From positions 1,902,830 through 1,966,829 of the forward strand of contig OX123191.2 of NCBI GenBank assembly GCA_944739405.2: a DNA stretch of 64,000 nucleotides. The letters are read 5' to 3'. Made by a program: the position numbers and the translations under genes. The notes under the pieces are model-generated. The model did no database searches, was not told where the DNA came from, and worked only from the letters and a program-made list of their open reading frames with translations. Origin of the DNA: Euclidia mi. Taxonomy: Eukaryota; Arthropoda; Insecta; Lepidoptera; Erebidae. This document shows, one piece after another, positions 9,891-20,243 of this stretch; position 1 is the first letter of the stretch, and each line of letters starts with the position of its first letter.

Positions 9891-11744
9891 AACTGAATAC
9901 TTGATGAATATAATTCATATGCCACATCCAAATTTCATTATTCAAAGTCCATCAAGTACACAGCATAAACGTCTGGACATTGATTTTCACAAATTGCTCC
10001 AGAGAGTGTATTGCGCTGTAAAAAACCTTCGCACTAAGTGAATCAGCGCAAAGAACAGAACGTAAAGTTTCTGTCCAAATAGTTTATGCGATCGCCACCG
10101 TTTTAATTAAAACTCTCACTCCTCTTTCATGCAGTGTATGTTGTTTGTTTTGACATACAGGATAATAAGGTAAATTAATTGAGAGCATACGAAGTCAATA
10201 ATTGAAAACAGCGCACTCTTTACATCGTCTGATGCAAAAACTAAAAATATTCGAGGTGTCCTGTTCACGTTTGCGTCTGCTTATTATTATAGTATTTTAA
10301 CAATCGAATAAAGCGTCCCAAGACTGAATATTAATAGTTATTATCATTATAAGTAGCATAGGCATGTAATTGTCATTCACGAGTATCGTATAATCTGGTA
10401 AGTGGCGGCAAGACAGAATAATCATTACTTTTGCTTAAAAATCCATAACTATATAGATTTTTTCATTTGGGTCTTGGATCAACGTTTTTAAGTTCTATTT
10501 CAGTATTTTTTTCTGATAAAAATAGAATAACTATGAATTGAAACGAACTTTTTCATTTGTTTCATTCAGTAAAAACAGAGACGCAAACGCAGAAATGTAC
10601 CCAGAATATTGTGAAGCAAATACTTGCATTACACAACTACAACTGCGGAAGGCTTCCAAACGATTCTCGACAGGCATTGACGTGAATTCCCTTTGTGGTG
10701 TATGCAGATACATACAAAAAAACCATTGACAAACGTTCAGTTCGCGCTTAAAAAGTAGGCTTGGAATAGTATTCCCGAGAACGACGGTAAACACACTATT
10801 TTGTCATGTAACTTGTATTGGAAGGATAGCAAACCTGGCCTCGTTACGAATAATACTAGGAAAAACATGACGTAGAAGCGACTGTTTGTATTGTCACAAA
10901 GGGACAGAGGAAAATTGTCAATATTTTATAAGGTATTTGCACAATGCAGAGAAACAGTTTTTAATGTTAAAACAAGTTTTACATCGAGATTTAGATAGAC
11001 AGTCAGCCTAAAAAGACCCCGGAAGAAACTCATGGCAGTCTTGCCAAAATTTGTTTAAATTTTAAATTTAAAATGTTTTTTAAATTAAACATCATAATTA
11101 ATCATAGCAGTTATGTTTTCTTGAAAATTATTTTTTGTGGCTATATTATGAAATCCAATCAACTCAGCATGAGAAAGCATAGAATATTTTTTCATATACA
11201 AATAAACAAAAAGCGGGCGTCTTGCATGAACAACTTCCTACCAAAAAACAGAACCCTTTTATTACTTTCCTAAACGAGAAATAAAGACGAACAAACTTCC
11301 TTGAAGCTCTAAAATATTTTCAGTAAGCACGAATTTTTTAAACAAGATGTATTTTGTGTAAGAAGCTTACAAGGCTCACGGTGCGTTTGCTCCACAATAT
11401 CGCAAGTAACGAGCAAACTGGATCAGAGAGGATTACCACGACACACATACCTCCCACAGCCCTCCTACTAAGATTATATTTTACGCTTAACATGTTTTAT
11501 TTGAAACTCAAAGAGTGAAGTGTTTATTCCTTTGGAAGCTAATTCTTTTAAGTATTGCGAACTCGCTCCGTTTCTCGAGCGAGAAACTTAGAGCTGCTAA
11601 ACTGGGTGTTCCCAACACCCAGTAAAGTATAGATGTCGCTTATACCTTAGTATGTTTTTTAATGTTCCTTACTTTGGGAATTTATAAAGTAAAATTTGAA
11701 GTAGGTCTTCTAAGGGTTGTGAATGTATCTTATCATTAAATGAA

Positions 11745-11935
11745 AAACAAAGAGCAAAAAAATAATTGTGTGAAACAATCCAATTTACAAGAGGTTGCCT
11801 TTATGGCAAGACATTATGGCGTAATTCTGGGGGCATGGTTTATTTACTTGTCTGTGTTGGCTTATACTATACTATTTGGATCGCTCGTTAGATTTAAGGT
11901 TTTATTCTATGGAAGATCGTCATTGCATCATTATG
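11745..11935. repeat. Old dispersed repeat shared with 56140-56325
   Basis: The order AATTGTGTGAAACAAT, TTCTGGGGGCATGGTTTATT, ACTATACTATTTGGATC and AAGGTTTTATTCTATGG recurs, diverged, at 56140-56325 (AATTGTGTAAAACAAT, CTTGGGACATGGTTTATT, AATGCTATTTTGACC). The two segments look like copies of one old interspersed element of unknown type. Confidence 0.5.
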
Positions 11936-12904
11936 TCACGTTGTGTGTCCTATAACTCTCATCTTAATACTCTAACACAGTCCCATTTCATGCCATCGCA
12001 TCGTAAGAGGTGATTAAGAGAAGATATACGTAGCAATTCTAACTTTGGGAAGAGGCGGAAAATTCGTTGTAAAATCCTTTGGCCAGCATGGTATTGCAGG
12101 CCAAATCCTTCCATTTTTAGACAATGGTATTGTGACGCAAACTAGAAGTGGCCTTTGTTCAACAATTGCGGAAGCCTGTATGATAATTTCTGTAAGATAT
12201 TGGAAGGTACACCTTTGGAACCGGGGTACTAGAATATACAAAGCGCCAAGATTACCAATAAGACATACAATTAAAATGCGCGAGGACTTTTTCCATTTTC
12301 AAGATAAATATGATTAAACATTGCAAAATAATTTAAATTAATTAAAATCTAATTAGAGGCACTCCTACAACATTAATAATCTTAGTTTATAAACCCAAAA
12401 CGTACACACCCATTTCTCTTACTTATATTTTACTCTCCTAATAAAAACATGACGATCTCTCTCCAAATGATGATTTTAGTAATCACGACCCAATTTCATT
12501 TATCGTCATTTACGTAATATTCCAACAAAAATTTTACGCTTCAATCGTAATTCTTTTTCGTAGATAATCTATAATACTTTACGGGGGCGACTGATCCCTG
12601 CCAAATAGATCGTAAATCTGGCGGCCAATAAAATTTTTGTTACACCCTCGTTCTAGGTGCTTGACTGCACCTGTCACTCTTATCTCTGTCTCGCTCGCAC
12701 CCAGATTTTATCCTGTAAGGCGTTGGACATACTAGTCTGGCCTTTGCTTTTAGTTTAAGAACTTTTTGTGTACAATGGTATTGTTTGAAATAGAAATAGT
12801 TTTTATGATAAGTCAAGTCGATTATATCGATTTAGTCACGTTTAGTTTAGTCTATGGTAAATTTTGACTATGGTCACACTGAACTGTCAACTTCCGTTTC
12901 GAAA

Positions 12905-13170
12905 AAATGGTTGCGCTCACGCCGTATGGTCTCTCTCGCGTGGGTTTGTAATTGAAATAAATTGATCGCCTTTTGAAAAGCACATCTTGGTAGCTTCGCG
13001 AATAGTTTGTTCGTTACCCGCGGTCAGTGAAAAAAACCCGGTATAAAAAGTTGTCTTGACCACGCCGTATCTTGTAATCCACGTTTTGCCTCTCGCGTGC
13101 TTTTGTGATATAAAATTAAATTTGGAACCCGCTTGAAGGTCACTTCTTGATCTGCCGGCATCGGTAAACT
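12905..13170. repeat. Degenerate tandem duplication
   Basis: Two similar units: 12915-12962 (CACGCCGTATGG, CTCTCGCGTG, AATTGAAATAAATT) and 13061-13120 (CACGCCGTATCTTG, CTCTCGCGTGC, ATAAAATTAAATTTGG). Each is followed by a TTGAAAAGCAC/TTGAAGGTCAC-type string. Function unknown; it might be a decayed element terminus. Confidence 0.4.
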
Positions 13171-13585
13171 GTGATAAAAGTCAAACATTTGTAACTTATC
13201 GAACATTATAAAACACGTGTGTGAATTCCTGGTTGGTGCCAGAGGAGTAGGACGCCGAACTGGATCCTGTGATATTTATTCGATTTTCTTGTTATTTTGG
13301 CCAAAATTATGAGTTAATCTTATAGGTCCACTCAAGAGCATCATCAGGAACACCAGGAGATATAAGGTAAAATTTTCATGTACCTACCTATTACTTGAAT
13401 TCACTGTGCAATTACAGTAATAGTGTTTAGATCCTTTGCCTTGGGCTAAGACTGGATGAATTAATCGCTTCCACTGTCTGCAAACTACCCAATCTTAGTC
13501 CAAACTCTAGAAAGGTATGTTGAAGCATGGTGACTTTATAACGAGAACTTTTATACGGATATCTATAGTCTATACTAATACTATA

Positions 13586-13705
13586 AAGCTAAATAATTTC
13601 TTTATTTGGTTTGTTAGTCGCGCCTATCTCAGGCACTACTAAATTTGAATAATTATTTTTGTGTTGAGTATTCCTTTATTGAGGAAGGCTATAAAAGACT
13701 ATGAT
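13586..13705 (+). repeat. Common lepidopteran interspersed repeat fragment
   Basis: TTGTTAGTCGCGCCTATCTCAGG-type text with ACTACTAAATTTGAATAATT and GAGGAAGGCTATAAAAG resembles a motif series I recognise from many moth and butterfly genomes (constructs like 'aacgcgctaatctcaggaac' and 'gaggaaggctata'). Recognition is from general knowledge only. Confidence 0.4.
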
Positions 13706-14285
13706 GAAACCGTAGCCTCAGCTAGTCCGGTCAATAGATCCACAACAACAGCTGGTCGCAGACGTTTTGGAACCACTCATTGCGCAGTCTGAGGGTTACC
13801 TTTATTGCAATCCCCATGTAATCGAGATGCTTCGTTTGTGCGACCCTACTTTCTTAAGCCATTTACACCACACACATTATTCCACACCATACTCAGTATT
13901 GGCGCTAATCTCTCAATCTCGTGCAGATAATTTTGGCTTACCGAAAATCTGCGCACATGACAAGTAGCTACACACAGCTTTTAGCTTACTGAATGCCACG
14001 AGACCCTATTCCAAGGATTAGTTGAGAGTGTGTTGCCATACATCTCTTCTTATAGTTAATTGTTTTTAAAGTTATCACTAACAAATCGAAGAGTAGTTCA
14101 CCTTGTTTCAAGTAGTACATGCAATGGGTGTGCAATTTTCAGAAGAAATCTAAATACCTAAACCACTTCAAACTACGAAGAGTTATGGAAAAAGTAAGAG
14201 AAAAATAGTGTTGGAAAGTCCGCAATCCGGTCAGTTGCCTAGAACTGACGGACTATCGGTCTGTATTTAAAAATATATTAAATTA

Positions 14286-14425
14286 TAAAAGGATTTCTGT
14301 TGAGTTTTTTGCCAGCTCTTCTCAACAGTAGGCAAGTTTTGAACTGGTGGTCGAGTAAAAAAATCACGTTTCATATGTACTTTATAAAGATTACACGAAT
14401 AAAGATAAATTTCATTTCATTTCAA
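14286..14425 (+). repeat. LINE 3' end fragment
   Basis: TTTTTTGCCAGCTCTTCTCA, AACTGGTGGTCG, ATGTACTTTATAAAGATTAC and AATAAAGATAAATTTCATTT followed by CATTTCA repeats look like a LINE 3' UTR with a short-period tail. No coding sequence remains. Confidence 0.45.
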
Positions 14426-15309
14426 ACACATTCGTTGAAAAAACGAAACGAACGTACGTCGATATTTTTTGGAAGTACTATTGTACTAATCAAAATCGGT
14501 CATCCAGATAACCAGCAAGGCTTTTTTACAAGCTTTAAAGACTATTTCAGAAAGCGGGACAGTTCGAAATAAGATTAAATTGAAATATTTTTAGATACCT
14601 ATTTCTTCGAAGTTCAAAGGATGATTTGGATTACTGTGAACGATTCTTAACGAAGCGATTTTATAATTTCGTTTAGTTTCCTACTTAGGTTTATTACTTT
14701 ACCTAGATTGTACGTAGCATTAACTTTTTCAATTCAATTTCAGTTCGAAGACAGACATTGGGTTTTTTACGAAAATGCCAGTTTATAGATCATAAAGCTT
14801 GCAGATATTTTAGGGACCCCGATCGAATGTATGTATAGGTATAAGGTTTATTTAGTATATACATATATGGGCAACTGATTCTGGATTTAGCTGTTAGTTA
14901 TGTGTCTATTTACGAATGGAATAACCTTGTTTATTTCGATTAATAGAGAGTATGCGTCAGATAACAGGGACCCTTTTAATTGTGTTCAGTCTCTTATCAC
15001 CGCAGTGAAAACTGTTCATTCTTGCCTCTCCTTCCCCCATTTTGCTCGCCCATCAGCTAAAAGTTAGCAGATAATATTCATGTCAGATTCGGCCATTGAA
15101 GTGGCCTATAAGAAGTTGCCTACATTATAAGACGTAAGTGGATGCTCCTGTTACACAATATTCACACTGGAAGGCTACTACAGCAGTTAAATTGGTAACT
15201 GCATTAATTATTTAAGTATTATGTATGTTCCTAATTACTATTTACAAGTAATTTATTACAATGTGAAACAGTTGCAGCTTCTTACAAAAACAAAATATAT
15301 AACATAACA

Positions 15310-15481
15310 CTGGCGATTAAAAAGAGTGGCCACGAGTTTTATTGCCCGTTCTTTCTCGTGGTTCTACCTATTGCTTTGCGAATGGGCAGTAAATGTAAAT
15401 GTAGAAGCATTAAGTAATGTACATTAAAATTTGACGTTCATAAGCGTCACCTTGTGACCTAGATGAATAAATGATTTTGAC
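15310..15481 (+). repeat. LINE 3' end fragment (GACGTTCATAAG type)
   Basis: GGCGATTAAAAAGAGTGGCC, TTGCCCGTTCTTTCTCG, GACGTTCATAAGCGTCACC, TAGATGAATAAATGATTTTG and the TTTGACTTTGAC tail. The same 3' end appears at 61440-61556 (plus) and 51160-51345 (minus), so this is a LINE family whose copies here are all reduced to the 3' terminus. Confidence 0.6.
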
Positions 15482-15778
15482 TTTGACTATGTCCGGCAGT
15501 GTAAAACGGCAGGATGATGATAATCATGATACAGTCAGATGCAATTAGTACAGATGCAGAACAAATCGACACAGTGTACTATATCATTATCGACCGTCAT
15601 TATTAGGACATCAATTTTGCGGGTCGTTGTTTGAATGATCTTGGTCGGTCTAAGCGTTCAGTGTTTGATCTGCAATGGTGAACATCTAATTTTACCTGGA
15701 CTCGAAGTGAACTTATGGAATCAATAATGACTCTATACTTAGTTTAAATAACTTCAGTATATTTACTAACGGCCATTT

Positions 15779-15898
15779 TCAATATTCGAACTATAGATAG
15801 ATCTGTAGATTTTTGATTCGTGTTTGACATATTTTGTATGGAGCTTATGTCAAAAATGAATCTAAAATCTACAGATCTATCTATAGTTCGAATATTGA
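15779..15898. mobile_element. Hairpin MITE, 32-bp perfect terminal arms
   Basis: Positions 15779-15810 and 15867-15898 are exact reverse complements over 32 bases (outer end TCAATATTCGAACTATAG). The inner parts also pair (GATTCGTGTTTGACATA with TTATGTCAAAAATGAATC), so the 120-bp unit folds into one long hairpin. Non-coding; the length and structure fit a foldback MITE. A small-RNA hairpin is possible but there is no independent support. Confidence 0.75.
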
Positions 15899-15957
15899 AT
15901 TCCGTAGTAAGTGAGTATTAATTTGATGCTCGAAACCATTAATTTAAAATTGCTTTT

Positions 15958-16205
15958 AGCAGCGATAGCCTAGTAGAGATACCAGCATAACTGCTATTCA
16001 GAGAGTATCGAGTTTGAATGCAGCCGTTATGAAGAGTCAGTACCTCGGAATGATCTGACGCTGGTTTAAGGCATGGACTATTGCTATCCCTTTGGGCTGC
16101 AGAGGTCAGGCAGGCAGTCACCCTGTGTCGATAATATTCAGGTAAATCTGGTTAGGCTACTGAGCGGACACCGGGTTACAACTGAAATAACGCTAAGAGG
16201 ATGAT
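15958..16205 (+). mobile_element. SINE family 2, diverged
   Basis: Head CAGCGATAGCCTAGTAGAG with a decayed B-box (GAGTTTGAATGC). The 3' part has CTATCCCTTTGGGCTGCAGAG, GTCAGGCAGGCAGTC and AACGCTAAGAGGATGA. The middle is shortened against the full copy at 52204-52573. Confidence 0.7.
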
Positions 16206-16225
16206 TTATTTATTTTTTATTTATA

Positions 16226-16472
16226 GTCTCACGCCTGTATCCCCGAAGGGGTAGGCAGAGGTGTAAATATTACATCCACATTTCGCCATCAATTTTTTTA
16301 GGTCCCACTTAATAGAGGGCGGCCTATTGCCGTTACCGAGAACATCGCCAGATACTGGGCTGCTACTGAGTATTCGGAAAAACCCAGTTACACTTTTGCC
16401 CGACCCGGGAATCGAACCCGGGACCTCCGATCAGCAGTCGCATATGCTATCCACTGGACCATGGAGGCAGTC
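16226..16472 (-). mobile_element. SINE family A
   Basis: Minus orientation. Starts at 16472 with GACTGCCTCCATGGTCCAGT and a clean GGGTTCGATTCCCGGG B-box, and ends with CTACCCCTTCGGGG near 16240. The body matches the plus copy at 9633. Confidence 0.8.
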
Positions 16473-16942
16473 TAATATATACACTCAGATAAAATTTAAA
16501 CAAACCACATTATAATTTGCACAGAAGTTTAATAAACCCGTTTAATTGTTAATAAGTTATGTATTGACCTGTGACGAATATCCTACCTGACCTGTGATGG
16601 CCAGTGTTATGTCAAACTGTTCACACTATGGTCAATGAATACAGTTCCTAAGGATTTCGTGTGCCGATTCAAAGTGGAAACTGTCTCCAGTTTAGTTCGT
16701 AGTTGGCGCCGTTGGCGGCGCTGGCGTCGTTCTCCGTCTCTCTTGCTCTCGTAGTTAAGATACACAGGAGGAACGTTCGTCTCTCTTGCTCTCGTAGAGA
16801 CAGCTGTCACAGCGCGACTGCTACGCTGCCAAGCGGCAATTTGGGTCACAGAAAGTTTGTCTTCAGAGCGCCCATAAGAAAAGCGCCTCTTTGTAAATAT
16901 CTGAGCTATTTGCTACCGTCGTCAAGGAGCGCATAAGTCATA
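16473..16942. other. Intergenic, possible LTR head remnant
   Basis: No gene recognised. 16594-16675 (TGTGATGGCCAGTGTTATG, then TGTTCACAC and TCCTAAGG) weakly resembles the first 60 bp of the solo LTR at 44021, but divergence is high. 16735-16800 repeats CTCTCTTGCTCTCGTAG twice, about 50 bp apart. Confidence 0.35.
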
Positions 16943-16948
16943 AGGCGG

Positions 16949-17149
16949 GTCCACACAGACCGAGCAGCCTCGCGAGGAAAATGCTTCGCGAGGCTGCTCG
17001 GTCTGTGTGGACGTGGCTCGGTCGAGGAAAACGCATGTGCCGCCGCGGCCGAGCTTACCGTGCGCCCGAGCCACCGAATTAGACACGTCCACACAGAGCG
17101 CGCAGCCTCGCGAGGAATTGGCGCGCGAGGCTGCGCGCTCTGTGTGGAC
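16949..17149. repeat. Two tandem GC-rich hairpin units
   Basis: Hairpin 1: 16949-16977 pairs with 16987-17012 (GTCCACACAGACCGAGCAGC against its reverse complement). Hairpin 2: 17087-17115 pairs with 17124-17149. They are 138 bp apart, and the sequences after them (about 17013-17050 and 17150-17190) are also homologous, so this is a tandem duplication of hairpin plus spacer. The stem centres differ (ACCGAGC versus AGCGCGC) yet each stem stays self-complementary. A related half-hairpin lies at 23744-23830. Probably a foldback DNA element. Confidence 0.65.
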
Positions 17150-17248
17150 GTGCCCCGGCCGAGGCATGCGCGTGTGCCGCCGCGGGCGAGCGACCGAGCG
17201 GCCGAGCCATCGAGTTTGGTTTTTTGTTTTGCCTCGCTCGAACATAAT

Positions 17249-17295
17249 AATCCCTACTAATAATATAAATTCACAAGTGTGTTTGTATGTCGGAC
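17249..17295 (+). repeat. Lepidopteran repeat terminus (TCCCTACTAATAATATAAAT)
   Basis: TCCCTACTAATAATATAAAT followed by CACAAGTGTGTTTGTATG resembles the widespread 'actaatattataaatgcgaaagt' terminus of moth and butterfly interspersed repeats. A short remnant only. Confidence 0.4.
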
Positions 17296-17302
17296 ATTTT
17301 TT

Positions 17303-17560
17303 TTATAGACTCACGTCTGTATCCGCGTAAGGATAGGCAGAGTTGTAATATTATTACATTCGCATTTCACCATGAAATGTTTAGGTCCCACGTAATAGGG
17401 GACGAACCTATTGCCGTTAACGGGCACATCAGCAGACTCCGTGCTGCTTCTGAGAATTCGGGAAAACCCAGTAACACTTTTGCCCGACCCGGGAATCGAA
17501 CCCGGGACCTCCGCTCAGCAGTCGCATACCCTATCCACTGGTCACTGAATGACGGAGGAT
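17303..17560 (-). mobile_element. SINE family A
   Basis: Minus orientation: GGGTTCGATTCCCGGG B-box at about 17486-17501, GGTTTTCCCGAATTC, AGGTTCGTCCCCTATTACGT, and a diverged end (CTGCCTATCCTTACGCGG). The head is partly altered near 17540-17560. Confidence 0.75.
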
Positions 17561-17692
17561 ACATTCATCATAACATTCTCATCTTTGACGTTATTTATTG
17601 TACCAATAATAATCCTTCAGTCTGTGCTTCGGCTACAGTATCCTTGCCTACAGACATTCATTTCCTATAATTCATTCTATGTTTTTTTCCAT

Positions 17693-18081
17693 TGTGACGT
17701 CGCTGTGACGTCGGGACGACACCGCCTCCCGGCTGCCTGCATGTTCCGTCCCCACCGCACTGCGAGCCTCTATATAAGCGGACGCGTTGGCTTCGCGCCT
17801 TTCTTTCTTGCGGCGGCTACATCCGAGTTAAGTCACCAACATCTCCTGGACCATCGGCAGCTGGATTCTCCACAAAAACCCAACCCCTCGCCGAACCTCG
17901 CGACCCTGTGCAAATTTGTAAACTGTGAATTAAATCAATAATTTAAAAACTTAAAGTGCAAATTTGTAAATTGTGAATTAAATCTATTTTTATTGTAACA
18001 TTTAACCACGCTTCTCATTTAGACACCCCCTAGTAGGGATATCGTAACAGCACACACTCGAAAGCTCCTTTTTACGTTACA
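17693..18081 (+). repeat. 5' LTR of non-autonomous element
   Basis: Starts with two closely spaced TGACGTCG motifs. TATA box TATATAAG at 17771-17778, with transcription expected about 30 bp downstream. A 48-bp internal near-repeat (GTGCAAATTTGTAAACTGTG / GTGCAAATTTGTAAATTGTG) lies at about 17908 and 17957. Confidence 0.9.
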
Positions 18082-18082
18082 G

Positions 18083-18100
18083 TGGCGCCCAACGTGGGGC
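18083..18100 (+). promoter_or_regulatory. Primer-binding site, tRNA-Lys
   Basis: TGGCGCCCAACGTGGGGC begins one base after the 5' LTR. It is complementary over 18 nt to the 3' end of insect tRNA-Lys(CUU) including CCA, as I know that tRNA (…GCCCCACGTTGGGCG-CCA). It would prime minus-strand DNA synthesis. Confidence 0.85.
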
Positions 18101-18235
18101 ATTATAGGTAGGGTTTTGTTGAGAATCCGCTGCCGGTGAGTCTTCTTTTTTTTATTTTTTGTGTATGTGTGAAGTCGTTCCAAAGCAGTGTGTAGTTATT
18201 TTAGTGGCATTTACCTATTGTTTCTTTTTGCTTGT

Positions 18236-18345
18236 TCTATTGTGCTCGGAAAGTCGGTGGTGTTGTGCTGATCACAATAGACATTTTCTCTTTTTGTTCT
18301 GTTGTGCTCGGAAGGTCGGTATTGTGTTGAGCCGGTCACAATAGA
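18236..18345 (+). repeat. Paired stem-loop repeats after the PBS
   Basis: Two copies of an about 62-bp unit. Unit 1: TCTATTGTG at 18236-18244 pairs with CACAATAGA at 18273-18281. Unit 2: TCTGTTGTG at 18298-18306 pairs with CACAATAGA at 18337-18345 through a G-U pair. Both loops hold TGCTCGGAA(A/G)GTCGGT. The place matches where retroelement RNA packaging or dimerisation signals lie; that role is inferred. Confidence 0.6.
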
Positions 18346-19528
18346 CAAATTTTGTCTTACTACGCTTGGTAAGCATTTCTATATTATAACTTTTTCTGTT
18401 ACCGCGTGTGATAATTACTGTGTATCAACCGCATAAGTAACGAGTTATAATCGTTCGACTGCGGCCACGTGTCCTCTAAAGACGCGCTAAGGTCACATTC
18501 GTCGATCGCATTCTTTGTATTTTGCGATTTATGACCTCACGTCCACTAACGACGTGCCTAGGTCACCTTGATCGTACTGCTTCGCGATTAGCTTTTTTAA
18601 ATGCCACTAAGGTAATTAAGTGCTACTGGTAATTATTGCTAATAATCTGCTTTGGCTGACTTATGGAACGAGTTCACACCCTTCTCTTTTTCATTTCTTT
18701 CTATTTTCTACTATAACCTTCTGCTAGTGATTTTGTACGGCGACATAATTATATATGCTTATGGTCGGTATTATTAAATACTTTTACCGCCTACTACGGC
18801 GATTATCTTTTAAAATTAACTATTACTTTTCTTTCTTACTAAGAAAGTTGCATCTTTATTATACCACGTGTACCTAACATAGTTGGACTGGCTGAGAATG
18901 AACGTACCTAAAGATGCTAGCGTATTATATACTAGGTATCTAGCTAGAATTCCGCGTTCATTTATTAATAAAATGTACACGTGTCACATGCAGGTTGCTC
19001 ACTAACAATAATGAAAAAGTGTAATTATTGTCTATTTGATATAGAAATACGAATATCATCGTAGAATTATTAGTTGTTCGTTTTGTCAAATGTTTATTAT
19101 GCTACAATCGTTGTTTTTGGTCTTCGATTCTATCTTCTTGTTACTGCCTATCGGTATGTTATTTGAGAATGCATCTAATTATGCATTTACTGTTCATTGT
19201 GAACTCAAACAAAAAATTCCTGCGTCGCAATTACTGAATTATGTTCTTTTTGTAATATTTTGTGTCGCTAGGATTGTTCTTTCAATGTCTGGTTTCTATT
19301 GAAATATATAAAACATAAAATGATAAATAAATGATAAAATGAAACCGCTGACAGCCGGTAAAATAATTAATTGTCAATATGTAACTTGTTTCCTTTTTAC
19401 TAAATGCTATGCATCTGGTTTTACTAAACCATCTTAAATAGTGCTGGTTATAATGTGTTCTTGTGTTAACGCAAATGTTATTATATCTAACTGAATTTAT
19501 CAAACTTAATTGAATTGAAACTAACTTT

Positions 19529-19760
19529 AACTAAAGTGGGTATTTGCACATAAATTGAATCAATAACTTCTTTTCTTGAATAAATAAGTGCCTATTTACA
19601 TATGAATCAAATAAATAATATTAATACCTCATTAAATAACTAAAGTGGCTGTTTACACACAAATTAATAAATAATTTCAATACTTAAATAACTAATGTGG
19701 GTACTTATACATAAATCAATAATTTATATACTTTAATAACTAAAGCGAATTAATTGATTT
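19529..19760 (+). repeat. Degenerate tandem repeat, period about 52 bp
   Basis: AACTAAAGTGGGTATTTGCA-like units begin near 19529, 19584, 19638, 19690 and 19738, separated by AT-rich ATAAATCAATAA stretches. They fill part of the element's non-coding interior. Confidence 0.6.
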
Positions 19761-20020
19761 ACAAGTTAAAGATAATACCATTTCGTATTTCACCGTCGTT
19801 TATTTTAAACCTAAAAGCTGAATAAAATAATTAAATCTTATTCTATTATAGCATAAATGTGTTTATAATCGATTGGGTACAGTTTCATTTACAACAATGT
19901 AAGACGCATAGGTATGCGAAGTTATAATTACCTACATAATTATTTTGAAGGCCAACAATGGTTCTTTTGTTTCCGAGTCGAAGATAATGCATTGTGTTGT
20001 GTTAACGAATTATATAAACA

Positions 20021-20090
20021 TGCTAACATAAGACATGAATAAATATGCTAACATAAAACATGAATAAATATGCTAACATAAAACATGAAT
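20021..20090 (+). repeat. 25-bp tandem repeat, nearly 3 copies
   Basis: TGCTAACATAARACATGAAT followed by AAATA starts at 20021, 20046 and 20071. The unit is almost invariant, so the array is recent. Confidence 0.85.
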
Positions 20091-20243
20091 AGTTATTACT
20101 GTTATAAATTGTCGAAGAGGTTTTCCAAACTTAACCTACTGACACCACTACCACTCATCTGTTACAGGGTCTCCGAATGCAGTTGCCGCCTACCAGCCAC
20201 AGAATTTTCCCTATGGGAAAATTCTGGCCTAATGGGGGGAGTG

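Larger units (their letters stand above)
9891..15778. other. Mostly featureless intergenic DNA
   Basis: Nearly 6 kb without a convincing gene. Open frames such as 10531-10794 (minus), 11740-11955 and 14300-14572 show no motif, start context or conservation that I recognise. Weak repeat remnants are listed separately (11745, 12905, 13586, 14286, 15310). This may be intron or intergenic DNA of a host gene; I cannot tell. Confidence 0.5.

Noticed and set aside
10531..10794. 87-codon minus frame as a gene
   Set aside because: No recognisable domain; an overlapping plus frame is equally open.
11600..11625. CTGGGTGTTCCCAACACCCAG as a regulatory stem
   Set aside because: Short palindromes of this size occur by chance in a window this long; no supporting context.
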